Position numbers and translations under genes: made by a program. DNA of 64,000 nucleotides from a virus: positions 40,663 through 104,662 of IMG/VR virus record IMGVR_UViG_3300035703_000036; one strand, written 5' to 3'. Shown here piece by piece: positions 1 through 9,198 of this stretch. Position 1 is the stretch's first letter. The number at the start of each line of letters is the position of its first letter. Below the pieces are notes generated by a model. It did not search any database and was not told the DNA's origin. It worked only from the letters and a program-made list of their open reading frames with translations.

Positions 1-114
1 TAATTTTTTTCTGTCGTATTCTTTATCTGATTTTATTGTTTTATTAGGAGGCATCTTAACGCCTCTCGTCTTTATTTTAGGTAATTTAATTTTTATGCTC
101 TTAAATTTTCCCAT
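1..114 (-). CDS. Small basic protein, truncated by window edge
   Basis: An open leftward frame starts at ATG 114 and runs off the left edge after 38 codons without a stop. An AGGAG sits 3 bases upstream of the ATG. The visible part is very rich in Lys and Arg and includes the stretch KMPPNKTIKSDKEYDRKK. Small Lys-rich proteins of this kind are common in phages, but I cannot name the family. It is divergent from the baseplate gene at 205, and the gap between them holds the AATCTTTA inverted repeat, so both genes may share a late control region. The function is unknown. Confidence 0.6.
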   Translation of the reverse strand, partial: MGKFKSIKIKLPKIKTRGVKMPPNKTIKSDKEYDRKKL

Positions 115-126
115 ATACTCCTAAAA

Positions 127-166
127 TAAAGATTGCGAGTCACAATCTTTACATTGATATCAATAT
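127..166. promoter_or_regulatory. Candidate bidirectional late promoter region
   Basis: A perfect 9-bp inverted repeat, TAAAGATTG, 7 bases, CAATCTTTA (127-151), lies between the divergent genes at 114 and 205. It is followed by the 12-bp palindrome ATTGATATCAAT (153-164). AATCTTTA recurs before other structural genes (12309, 16231, 16257, 21175). At 12309 the downstream TGATATCAATAT follows at exactly the same spacing. There is no good sigma-70 -35/-10 pair here. I infer a phage-specific promoter or activator site. Confidence 0.5.
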
Positions 167-204
167 ATTACCACTCTTATCACTTAAATCAATCGGAAAT
201 TTTA

Positions 205-2853
205 ATGGCAAAGGGATTATTTCCAAATCTTAATAATAGTATAAATAAAGCCTTGGGTATTCAAGGGTCTACTAATATTGGAACTAATAAAAAAGCGCCT
301 TGGGAAAATTGGAACGGCTCTAATACTGATGGCGATATTTTTTTTAGTCCTTGGGTTATTAAACCTGAAAGATGGAATAAAACTTTTCCATATAGGTTAT
401 TAGTTTATGACGTAAGTAAAGGCGCAATAGTTGCCGGATCTAGTGGATCTGGAAATGTTACTAATGAATACTCATACTTAGAAGGTAATGGATTTATTCT
501 TTCTCAAGAGGCTGCTGATCCAAATTGGATTTATAATTTTCAATTAACTCCTCAGCAATTCACTGTCGCCGATCAATATTCAATAAATACTACATCAACT
601 ATGAGAGGGATTGTAGAAGAACATAATGGTGTAAAATTTAAAAATGTAACTATAGCCGGTACTACGGGTGTGTGGCCTAAAAAGCCTACAATTGCTGGAA
701 CCCCAAAAGCTCCCTCGTTTTTAGGTAGCGCTTTAGGCGGAACTTTAGAAGCTACAAAAAAACTTAATGAATCTTTGTCAAGAATTGCAAATGCCGCTAC
801 CGGAAAACATCCAAGCGGTTCTACAAATTGGGATAAACCTGAAGATTTAGGACAAATACAGTCTACTGGATATTACCAAGCTTTATTGTTAAGTCAATTT
901 TTAGAAAGATATGCTCAAGCAAAGAAGAATCCAGAAAATAAATCTTGGAGATTAGTTTTAGATAATCCAAAAGAAAATCAATCTTTTGTTGTTACGCCTA
1001 TAAATTTTTCTTTACAAAAAAACCAACAACATCCTCACATGTATAATTACAGTCTTCAATTGAAGGCTTGGAAAAGAATCAATTTAAGCATACAACCGAT
1101 TGATCCTCCTACTTTTCAAGGAATTGATGCTAATTTCTTGCAAAGAATGAACTCTACAATCAGAGAAACCAGAAGAGCCTTATCTAATTCTATTAATCTT
1201 ATAAAAGCAGTCAGAGGTGATTTTCAAGGGCCTTTAAATACTTTAAGACAAACAGCTTTGGCCGTAAAAGATCTTGGCGGATTAGCGTTCACAGCCGCAG
1301 ATTTGCCTCGACAAATTCAAAATGATTACAAAAGCTCTCTAAAAGACGCTTTATACATAACTAGAAATTCCTTCAAAAGAGATTCTACACAAAGAGCTAA
1401 TCAAGGTACAGGCGGCGCAAGCTCATCTTCTTTAAAGAATTCCAGCTCTACTGTTAGAGCGGCAGCGGCAGTTAGCGCGATCACTTCGGATAAACTGACT
1501 CATGAAGGAGTTTCAGATTCTTTCGTTGCTTCAGGCGCGTTGGGAGTGGGAGCTTCTCAGTTAAATCAAGTAGATCCTTTAAATAACATATTTCAAAATC
1601 CTGAAGAAAATTTTGAGTTATTTGATTCGGTTAATCTAGACTCCTTAACTTTAACCCCAGAACAGACTCAAAGAATTGAAGATGAAATAGAAAATATTAG
1701 ACTTATAAATATCGATGATCTAAGAAATTTCAGAAATACAATAGAATCTCTTGCGTATGATATTGCAAATAATTTTGGAGCCGGAGATAGTACTTACGCG
1801 TATGTCTACGGTAAGCCTACGCCTAAAACAAGAATTTTTGAAATGACTACAGAAGAAAACGAGCTTTTAACTTATTTATATGAAACTATACAATGTTACG
1901 ATGTATTGACAGCAACATTATCTTGGGATGATATTAAAATTGAATCTCCTCTAGGATATGTTGGCGGAATAGCTAAAGATGCAGGTTTAACTTTTAATGA
2001 TTCTTCATCAAAATTCCTAGTTCCTGTGCCATTTGGACTAACTATTGAGGCAATTGCAGCCAGATATCTTGCAAATCCTGACAGGTGGATAGAAATAGCT
2101 ACTTTAAATAATTTAAGATCTCCATATATTGATGAAACCGGCTTTACTTATAGCTTCTTATCTAATGGAGATGGAAGACAGTTTAATGTTGACGACAGTT
2201 CGCAGAAGCTTTATATAGGTCAAAGAATAGTCCTTCAAAGCGATACCGTTCCTCAATTTATCAGAAATGTGGTATCAGTAGAAAAAATTAGCGATACTAA
2301 TTATCTCATTACAGTGGATGGGTTGGCAAATTTAGATTCCCTAACTACAATTGGAAATGCCAGAATGAGGGGTTATTTGCCGGGCACTGTTAATAGTCAA
2401 AATCAAATATACATACCTTCTGATGCGCCTTCTGATCCTGACGATAGAGTTAAAAAAATAGATGCTTTTTCTGAAGATAAATTAGTTAAAATATCCAAAG
2501 TTGATTTTTTGATCACTGATGACGGAGATCTAGCTCTAAACTCTTTAGGAGAATTTAGACTTGCGGCCGGATTAAACAATCTAATTCAGGCTTTAAAAAT
2601 AAAGGTAAAAACTAAAAAAAATACTTTATTAAATCATCTAGATTTTGGCCTAGGATTAACTCAAGGAATATCTGTGGCCGATATTGAGGCTGGAGAATTA
2701 ATAAATGAATTCAATAGAATAATAAAACAAGATCCCAGATATTCTAGAGTTTCTAGGATACAAATTAAAGTTCAGCCCCCACAAATAACTATCGATATGG
2801 CGGTAGAAGTGGCGAATGGCAACGGGGTAATTCCTATAAGTTTTACTGTTTAG
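205..2853 (+). CDS. Baseplate protein with LysM-like and gp25/W-like domains
   Basis: 882-aa structural protein. The last ~90 residues (from about IQALKIKVKTKKN) match the gp25/GPW baseplate-wedge pattern: an acidic helix (VADIEAGELINEFNRI), a QDPRYSRV segment and an alternating beta strand (IQIKVQPPQITIDMAVEV). Around residues 625-660 a LysM-like segment (LTIEAIAARYLANPDRWIEI) would bind peptidoglycan or act as a hub stabiliser, as in T4 gp53-type proteins. The N-terminal half is not recognised. I chose ATG 205 rather than an upstream ATG at 133, because the added residues would read through the control region and a GGA precedes 205. The gene is followed by the baseplate-J gene, as expected for a wedge module. 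Fusion of the gp25 and LysM parts in one chain is notable. Confidence 0.75.
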   Translation: MAKGLFPNLNNSINKALGIQGSTNIGTNKKAPWENWNGSNTDGDIFFSPWVIKPERWNKTFPYRLLVYDVSKGAIVAGSSGSGNVTNEYSYLEGNGFILSQEAADPNWIYNFQLTPQQFTVADQYSINTTSTMRGIVEEHNGVKFKNVTIAGTTGVWPKKPTIAGTPKAPSFLGSALGGTLEATKKLNESLSRIANAATGKHPSGSTNWDKPEDLGQIQSTGYYQALLLSQFLERYAQAKKNPENKSWRLVLDNPKENQSFVVTPINFSLQKNQQHPHMYNYSLQLKAWKRINLSIQPIDPPTFQGIDANFLQRMNSTIRETRRALSNSINLIKAVRGDFQGPLNTLRQTALAVKDLGGLAFTAADLPRQIQNDYKSSLKDALYITRNSFKRDSTQRANQGTGGASSSSLKNSSSTVRAAAAVSAITSDKLTHEGVSDSFVASGALGVGASQLNQVDPLNNIFQNPEENFELFDSVNLDSLTLTPEQTQRIEDEIENIRLINIDDLRNFRNTIESLAYDIANNFGAGDSTYAYVYGKPTPKTRIFEMTTEENELLTYLYETIQCYDVLTATLSWDDIKIESPLGYVGGIAKDAGLTFNDSSSKFLVPVPFGLTIEAIAARYLANPDRWIEIATLNNLRSPYIDETGFTYSFLSNGDGRQFNVDDSSQKLYIGQRIVLQSDTVPQFIRNVVSVEKISDTNYLITVDGLANLDSLTTIGNARMRGYLPGTVNSQNQIYIPSDAPSDPDDRVKKIDAFSEDKLVKISKVDFLITDDGDLALNSLGEFRLAAGLNNLIQALKIKVKTKKNTLLNHLDFGLGLTQGISVADIEAGELINEFNRIIKQDPRYSRVSRIQIKVQPPQITIDMAVEVANGNGVIPISFTV

Positions 2854-2882
2854 TGTTAATATTATGTAAATGAGGTTTATAT

Positions 2883-5800
2883 ATGGCTGATCAACCAAAA
2901 GTTAAAAGTAGAGAGCAAATTTTAGGAGAAATGTTAGCTACATTTTTGTCTAAAACAGGTATTAACGATCTTAACGTAGGGTCTGTTAACACTTCATTTT
3001 TTGAAACAATGGCTCAGGCTATTTATAGAGCTTCTGGAGATACCTTATCTATATTAAGAGATTTTTCAGTAGATAGAGCTACGGGCGAGGCTTTAAAAAG
3101 AATTGCTACAGAAGAAAGAATTTATCCAAAATCAGCAAGAGTGGCTACTGGAAAGGTTACTATTATTGATACTTCTTTTGAAAAAATTTCAACAAAAATT
3201 TATGCAGGAGCCAACTCTCCAAACGTAGGATCTTCAATGATTCTAGTTTCTGACGCTTCTCTTTTTACTCCTGCTGGAGCTATCTATATTGGTAGAGGAA
3301 CTCCAAATGTAGAAGGGCCTATTTCGTATTCATCAATAACGCCAGTTGGAGGATATTATCAAATTAATTTATCTACTCCAACAACTAAATTTCATAATAT
3401 ATCTGAATCGGTAGTACTTTCTCAAGGTGGGCTTAGAAATATTTCAGTAGGAACCTCAGTAAGAGCGCCGGCTACAGGCGATACTGATGATATCGTTTTT
3501 TCTGTAACATCTGCTGCTGTTATTTTGGACGGAGAAAATCAAATTTCAAATGTTCCAGTCGCTGCTCAACAGCCTGGCACTGAAGGAAACGTTCCGAGAG
3601 GTGCTATTAGAGAGTTTGTGTCTCCTCCTTTTACTGGAGCTTCCGTTATCAATGAATCTCCTTTTTCTACTGGTAGAAATGAAGAAACCGATGAAGAATT
3701 AAGAGATAGAATTAAGAGATCTCGCATATCAAAAGGGCTAGGTACTTCTATTGCAATTAAAAATGCGGTACTAGGCGCTCAAGCTACAGATGAAAGCGCA
3801 GTAGTTTCATCAGACGAAATATTTTCTTTTGGATCAGACAACACAGTTCTTTATGTAGACGATGGAACTGGATATGAAGAAAAATCTTCTGGAGTAGGAT
3901 TAGAATTTATAATAGATTCAGCTCTTGGTGGAGAACAGTATTTTCAATTAGCTACTGGTGGTAGACAGACCTCTATTTCTAAAGCCACTTTAGAGTCTAT
4001 TCAGGATGGGCCTTTTGATATTATTCCTACAGATAGATTAGCTATTTTGGTCGGCGGAGTTTTAAGCGAACATATATTTAATTCAGGAGATTTTAGAAGT
4101 GAAGGTTTTGCTACGGCTTATGAAGTCGCAGCAAGTATCAATTCAAATTCTTCTTTAACTTTTTCGGCTTCAACTTCTTCAAATGGAAAAAGAGTAACTA
4201 TTCAGGCTAAAACCGAATCTAATGAAGAGCTTTTAATTACATCTCCCACAACTGGAAGAAATGCCGGAATTGCTTTATATTTTCCTTCAAACGAAATTCA
4301 AACTTTAAGACTTTATAAAAATAATAAACCTCTAAGCAAAAACGGTCAATCTGCTATTATTGAAAGTAGAAATCAAAGCGATTGGTCTAGCACTATTGGA
4401 TCAGGAGATACATTAATAATTTCTGTAGATAATACAGCTTCAATTACATATTCATTTACGGATGCTGATTTCCTAGCTGAAGGAAACTATATATCAGTAA
4501 ATAAAAACAATTCCCTTCAATCTTGGATTAATGTTATTAATAAAAAAGTTACCGGAGTAACCGCTTCTATAGATGGAAATAAAATAAAAATAATATCCAA
4601 TAAAGGCGCAAATTCTACGGCTGCTTTATCGATCGATGTATTATCAACTCTAGTAAGTAAAGGGATGTTTAGCGTATCTACAGGCCTAGTTTCTTCAGGA
4701 AAAGCTGCGGATTTTATCGTATCTAGAAATACAGCCCAAATCAAACTGACCAGCCCTTTAGAAGCTGGAGATAGCTTGGCGGCAGGTTCTGAATTTACAA
4801 AAGGATATATTTACAGTTCGCCTATTTTAGGCGGAAATTTGACTTTAACATCTGATGCTTATTTGTGGCTACTAATAGATAATGCGGACGCTGAAATTAT
4901 TAGTACTGGAGTAGTTGGAGATACATTAGTAGATGTTTCTAAACCTTTTGCCAATATAGTTAGATATACATCCAACTCACCTTCAGCATTTGCAAATGTG
5001 CAAGTTGGGGATACGGTTATTGTATGGTCTAATGAATTGAGCTTAGGAAATAGGCTTGAAGCTAAAGTTTACGCTAAAACTAATACTACTCTAGATATTA
5101 AGGTAACTTCAGCAGAATACGCTGCCGCTGTAGTGGAATCTGCAATTGTTTTTAAAGAAGGTTTTGTAGTTATTAGAACAGACAAGGCTGTACAAAAAAT
5201 AAAAATTGCTTCTGGGGCTTATAACATCAATACTATAGTTTCAATTATTAATTTACAATTAATAGGGGCTACATCTTCCGTAATTGGAGATGAGATTATT
5301 AATATTACGACTGATAGCGAAGATATCTATGGTTGTGTTTTATTGGTAGCTCAAAATGATGCTGGTAAAGGTCTTAATTTTACTTTAGCATCTTTTGCTA
5401 AAACTGAATTTTCTCAATTTGCTTTTTATGAAGCTAAAAATGCAGATAGCTATTTTCCGGCTTTTGTTCATTCTAAAATAACCGATGATAATTTTGCTGA
5501 CGTACCAAATTCTTTTATCACAAGTTTTAATTCTGCCGTAGTATTAGCTTCTGAAAATATTGATCCTAATTTTATGGTCTGTCCAGTAAACCCTTTTAGC
5601 CCTGTTGCTGATAATATATCGGACAATGAATGTGTTCAAATTAAAAATTTAAGCTCTAATACTGTAAACATCAATCAGAGTCCTTTAATTAGAAGATTAA
5701 GAATAGACGATAGATTTTATGCCGCTCTTCCTTTTGATTTTGGATATAATGATTCTGTTGTGGTAATTCTTGATGCTGACGCTACTAATAAAACTTTTCC

Positions 5801-8800
5801 TATACCGCTATATAGAAAAGCAATAGTGAATAATACTATGCCTGTAAGCGCAAATAATTTCAGAGCCTATGATTCTGATTCTGGGCCTACTACTCAATTT
5901 TCTCAATTTTTTGGATCTTCTTATAGTTTTGATAACTATAAAGTTCTAATGCAAGCTAAAAATGCTATCAATCCTGCTTCAAATACTATCAACGAAGACT
6001 CTATACTATTTAGAAGTGCTAGATGGGGAAAAGATGGAGAAAGAATTAATGTAGGATATTCTTATCCAACATCTTCTAATCTAGGTATTTCTCATACAAT
6101 CATAGTTGATTCTATGATTAATATAAAAATATCTTTAAAATCAAACGGAATAATTCCAAATACTATTGATGGCACTACAGAATGGGATGTGACTGTAACG
6201 CCAAATACCCCTGTAGCAGGAGTTGATTCAGTTACCTATTCTTGGAATAGTATAGGAACAGATCCTGCAATGACAACTCTAAGTCCTGATCACTACGTTA
6301 CAATAAACTCTTTAGGAGATTTTAGTCCGGAAAATATCGGAACTTTTAGAGTAGACTCTGCCACTTCAACATCTTTTACAGTTTTAAGGCCTAATGGCGT
6401 AGCTGTAAATGAGTCTGCAATTGCAACTTTAACTACTAACACCATTTCCTTATATCAGAATAATAGTACGACTGCTCAGGAAATTGTAAGTTATGTAAAC
6501 TCAAATCTTTCTGATTATATCTCAGCGTCTATTCTTGATGATAATGGAGTTTCTGGGGCTGGTATAATTAATAAAAGTACTTATGAAGATACCAATTTTG
6601 CTAATGAAGGCGTAGATTTATTTGATGGAATTAATTGGATTCTTTCGACTAATCTGTCTGCTCTTTCTCCTAGTCAACAATTTTCTTTTAAAAAATCTTT
6701 AACCATACCTAGCATCAATACCGCTACATCGGGGGCTTATAATTTTACGGACGGAGAAGAATTAAGACTTATTCCTACGACATCAAAACAAATTAGTGAA
6801 TTAATATCTACTTTAGCCGTTTCAGGTTTTACAACTTTAGGATCTGTATCAAGTTCAAATAGAGAGAGTCAATTACAAATATCTAGTCAAATATTAGGAT
6901 CTAACGGAGCCGTTCAGGTAACAGGAGGAACGGCTAATTCTGTTTCTGCTCAAGTTATAGGGCAATCAAGCAAAGTTTCTGGAACTGACTATATTAACGT
7001 CTCAGTTTTAAGATCTCAAGCGTCAGGCTTGCATGTAGATCAAATGGTTAAATTGAGCGCGTTCTATTCTCAGAAAAAAGAAACTGGAATTAGTGAGACA
7101 ACAGGTGTTACAATATTAAATAATCAGCCGACATTAGGTCAGGCTATTGTTGAATTATCGAATAGAGAAGCTCAAGATAATTATTTTGGAATTCCAAAAA
7201 ATTGTTTTAGAGATAGATCTAGAGCTTTTCATGTGGAAAAACAAGGGGCGTTAGTTTGCGTATCTTGGGATGAATCTACTGGAGGAAACCCGATTTTTAA
7301 TAAATTAGTTGAAATAAATGACGGCGGCGGTGGATCTTTATCGGTAGATTTTGACGCTAATTTAGGCGTGACATATTACACTGTAGCTTCAGGGAATATT
7401 AGATTTTTTGAAGTAAATAAGGGTGACAAACTAACTATATCAGTACTAGCTGACGCTCAAAATAATGGAACTTTTAATATTTTAGGAGTTTCTGAAGACG
7501 GCCTAACGATCGCTACCGATAATACTTCAGGATTAGATGCCTTACCTTCAGCAATAGCCCCAAATGATATCGCAATAAATACCGAAGTTCAAGAGGGTGA
7601 TACAGTTTCTATTTCTTCTCCTTTTTCTATATTAAATCAAGGAAATTTTAGAGTTATTAGAAAATATCAAAATAGTTTTTATATTGATAACCCATCTGCT
7701 GTAGAAGAAAGAGTGATTATTTCTGATAATTTGCAATCGTTAAATTTCGATGCTACAACTCAGTTTGATGTTTCAATATCTGACGGATCAATGAAAATTT
7801 CTTGGAATGGAGTTGGAACTGAGCCTAGTTTAAACAATGCTAAATTAGGAAATATTTTAAGAGTAGGATCTGCTTTTACGGCCAATAATCAAGGCGATTT
7901 CATGGTTGTTAGATCAGAAGGAAATCAGTATCAAAAATTTGAAATAAATTGTTCTGATGCCGTTTCAATTACAAGCGGACAATATTTTACATTAGATCTT
8001 CCAAACGGCGGAACTTCTTATTACGCTTGGTTTAATAAAGACGGATCAGGCGGAAATCCTTTTCCAATTGGCAAAACAGATATATCTGGAGGATCTGGAA
8101 TTGTAATTTCCACAGGCGATTCTTCTAGTATAGTAGCAAATGCAGTTCAGGCTGTTATTGATGCGGTTGTTGGTTTTACATCAACTGTTTCCGGAAATAT
8201 TGTCACAACAATCTGTGACAATGCAGGGCCTACAATCAATGCTGCAAATGTAGACGTTGGCGGAAGCTTCTCTATTGTAATTAAAAAACAAGGCGATTAT
8301 CAGTTTATTGAATGTGCTAACGCAAAAGCTTTTGCTCAGTCCGGCATAATGGTATCGGGAGTAGGTCTAGATGTTTTAGAAAGTCATATTCCTTCTCTTA
8401 TTTTTAGAGAATATGAAGCAGCTATAGCCGGAGATAAATTTGTAGTATCAGGAAGCGTATTAGGCTCAAACAATATTTCAGACTATACAATTTATGAAGT
8501 TTTAAGTAAAAATAAGATAGTAGTAAGTTCGAATATGGACGAAGTAGAAAGTCTAGTTTTAAATTCTGACTATATTCAAGTTTATGTAGAGGAACAAAAT
8601 CCTTACATTGGTTATAAAAAAATATATTCCATGCTAGTAGATCCTAGCAATTCAAATAGAATGAATTTAATTTTTGATACAAACAATCAAAGATTAAAAA
8701 TTAATGACGTAGGAGAAGTTACAATATCTGCAATTGGCAAGCTATCTTTTTCTGAAGTCGTTAAAAAAGGTCTAGATTCATACCGTTATAATACAGGATT

Positions 8801-9197
8801 AATTGCCGAAGCAAATAGAATTGTGTACGGAGATCCTAGAGATAACGTAACCTACTCAGGTGTAGCGGCTGCGGGCGCTGAAATTTTCATAAAGCCGCCT
8901 TTGCCTAGACGTATTACAGTATCTATTAGCGTAAGAGTTAATACTGGCGTTCCTTTTAATAAAATTTCGGAACAAGTTAGAAGTAATATTGCATCGCTAG
9001 TCAATTCTAGCCCTATAGGTCAGTCGATAGCTATCAGTGATATTGTCGCTACTGTTAATTCCATACCAGGTGTTTTTGCTGTAGCAATCAGCTCGCCTAC
9101 TTATGATGTATTAAATGATGTTATTGTAGTTAATCCTGCAGAAAAACCAATTATTATTGATATTGTCAATGATATTACAGTATCAAAGGTCGGATAA
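2883..9197 (+). CDS. Giant baseplate-J-like wedge protein
   Basis: 2104 aa. The N-terminal ~300 residues carry the Baseplate_J pattern of gp6/gpJ proteins: helical start, a GTSVRAPATGDTDD segment, then NVPVAAQQPGTEGNVPRGAI and the conserved NEETDEELRDRI. The last ~120 residues again look like gpJ (PPLPRRITVSISVRVNTG, then a domain ending in NSIPGVFAVAISSP). Between these two ends lie roughly 1500 residues of beta-rich, Ser/Thr/Asn-rich modules, several of them repeated (see repeats). Typical gpJ proteins are 300-500 aa and T4 gp6 is about 660, so the insertions are exceptional. These modules may decorate the baseplate surface. GAGG precedes the ATG. The gene stops one base before the ATG of the next one. 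Confidence 0.85.
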   Translation: MADQPKVKSREQILGEMLATFLSKTGINDLNVGSVNTSFFETMAQAIYRASGDTLSILRDFSVDRATGEALKRIATEERIYPKSARVATGKVTIIDTSFEKISTKIYAGANSPNVGSSMILVSDASLFTPAGAIYIGRGTPNVEGPISYSSITPVGGYYQINLSTPTTKFHNISESVVLSQGGLRNISVGTSVRAPATGDTDDIVFSVTSAAVILDGENQISNVPVAAQQPGTEGNVPRGAIREFVSPPFTGASVINESPFSTGRNEETDEELRDRIKRSRISKGLGTSIAIKNAVLGAQATDESAVVSSDEIFSFGSDNTVLYVDDGTGYEEKSSGVGLEFIIDSALGGEQYFQLATGGRQTSISKATLESIQDGPFDIIPTDRLAILVGGVLSEHIFNSGDFRSEGFATAYEVAASINSNSSLTFSASTSSNGKRVTIQAKTESNEELLITSPTTGRNAGIALYFPSNEIQTLRLYKNNKPLSKNGQSAIIESRNQSDWSSTIGSGDTLIISVDNTASITYSFTDADFLAEGNYISVNKNNSLQSWINVINKKVTGVTASIDGNKIKIISNKGANSTAALSIDVLSTLVSKGMFSVSTGLVSSGKAADFIVSRNTAQIKLTSPLEAGDSLAAGSEFTKGYIYSSPILGGNLTLTSDAYLWLLIDNADAEIISTGVVGDTLVDVSKPFANIVRYTSNSPSAFANVQVGDTVIVWSNELSLGNRLEAKVYAKTNTTLDIKVTSAEYAAAVVESAIVFKEGFVVIRTDKAVQKIKIASGAYNINTIVSIINLQLIGATSSVIGDEIINITTDSEDIYGCVLLVAQNDAGKGLNFTLASFAKTEFSQFAFYEAKNADSYFPAFVHSKITDDNFADVPNSFITSFNSAVVLASENIDPNFMVCPVNPFSPVADNISDNECVQIKNLSSNTVNINQSPLIRRLRIDDRFYAALPFDFGYNDSVVVILDADATNKTFPIPLYRKAIVNNTMPVSANNFRAYDSDSGPTTQFSQFFGSSYSFDNYKVLMQAKNAINPASNTINEDSILFRSARWGKDGERINVGYSYPTSSNLGISHTIIVDSMINIKISLKSNGIIPNTIDGTTEWDVTVTPNTPVAGVDSVTYSWNSIGTDPAMTTLSPDHYVTINSLGDFSPENIGTFRVDSATSTSFTVLRPNGVAVNESAIATLTTNTISLYQNNSTTAQEIVSYVNSNLSDYISASILDDNGVSGAGIINKSTYEDTNFANEGVDLFDGINWILSTNLSALSPSQQFSFKKSLTIPSINTATSGAYNFTDGEELRLIPTTSKQISELISTLAVSGFTTLGSVSSSNRESQLQISSQILGSNGAVQVTGGTANSVSAQVIGQSSKVSGTDYINVSVLRSQASGLHVDQMVKLSAFYSQKKETGISETTGVTILNNQPTLGQAIVELSNREAQDNYFGIPKNCFRDRSRAFHVEKQGALVCVSWDESTGGNPIFNKLVEINDGGGGSLSVDFDANLGVTYYTVASGNIRFFEVNKGDKLTISVLADAQNNGTFNILGVSEDGLTIATDNTSGLDALPSAIAPNDIAINTEVQEGDTVSISSPFSILNQGNFRVIRKYQNSFYIDNPSAVEERVIISDNLQSLNFDATTQFDVSISDGSMKISWNGVGTEPSLNNAKLGNILRVGSAFTANNQGDFMVVRSEGNQYQKFEINCSDAVSITSGQYFTLDLPNGGTSYYAWFNKDGSGGNPFPIGKTDISGGSGIVISTGDSSSIVANAVQAVIDAVVGFTSTVSGNIVTTICDNAGPTINAANVDVGGSFSIVIKKQGDYQFIECANAKAFAQSGIMVSGVGLDVLESHIPSLIFREYEAAIAGDKFVVSGSVLGSNNISDYTIYEVLSKNKIVVSSNMDEVESLVLNSDYIQVYVEEQNPYIGYKKIYSMLVDPSNSNRMNLIFDTNNQRLKINDVGEVTISAIGKLSFSEVVKKGLDSYRYNTGLIAEANRIVYGDPRDNVTYSGVAAAGAEIFIKPPLPRRITVSISVRVNTGVPFNKISEQVRSNIASLVNSSPIGQSIAISDIVATVNSIPGVFAVAISSPTYDVLNDVIVVNPAEKPIIIDIVNDITVSKVG
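6175..6440 (+). repeat. Beta module A, copy in baseplate-J protein
   Basis: Approximate boundaries. The encoded segment has the order TEWDVTV, YSWNSIGTDPAM, DHYVTINSLGDF, NIGTFRV, then VLRPNGVAVNESAI. The same order recurs at about 7750-7965 (ISWNGVGTEPSL, then NNQGDFMVV) and in the next gene at about 9880-10125 (ATWIGGADPSV, NDYVNIYGSSF, NRGTFTVV, INPSGVPETKAQ). Two shorter relatives lie near 7430-7540 and 7590-7720. I infer duplicated structural domains. Confidence 0.6.
7966..8305 (+). repeat. Beta module B, copy in baseplate-J protein
   Basis: Approximate boundaries. It encodes SITSGQYFTLDLPNGG, YYAWFNKDGSGGNPFPIG, IVISTGDSSSIVANAVQAVI and ends NAANVDVGGSFSIV. A close copy lies at 14319-14660 in the fibre gene and a more distant one at 13798-14136. 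The ends of the two close copies are nearly identical in DNA (GGCGGAAGCTTCTCTATTGT). This suggests exchange between tail genes. Confidence 0.7.
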
Positions 9198-9198
9198 T

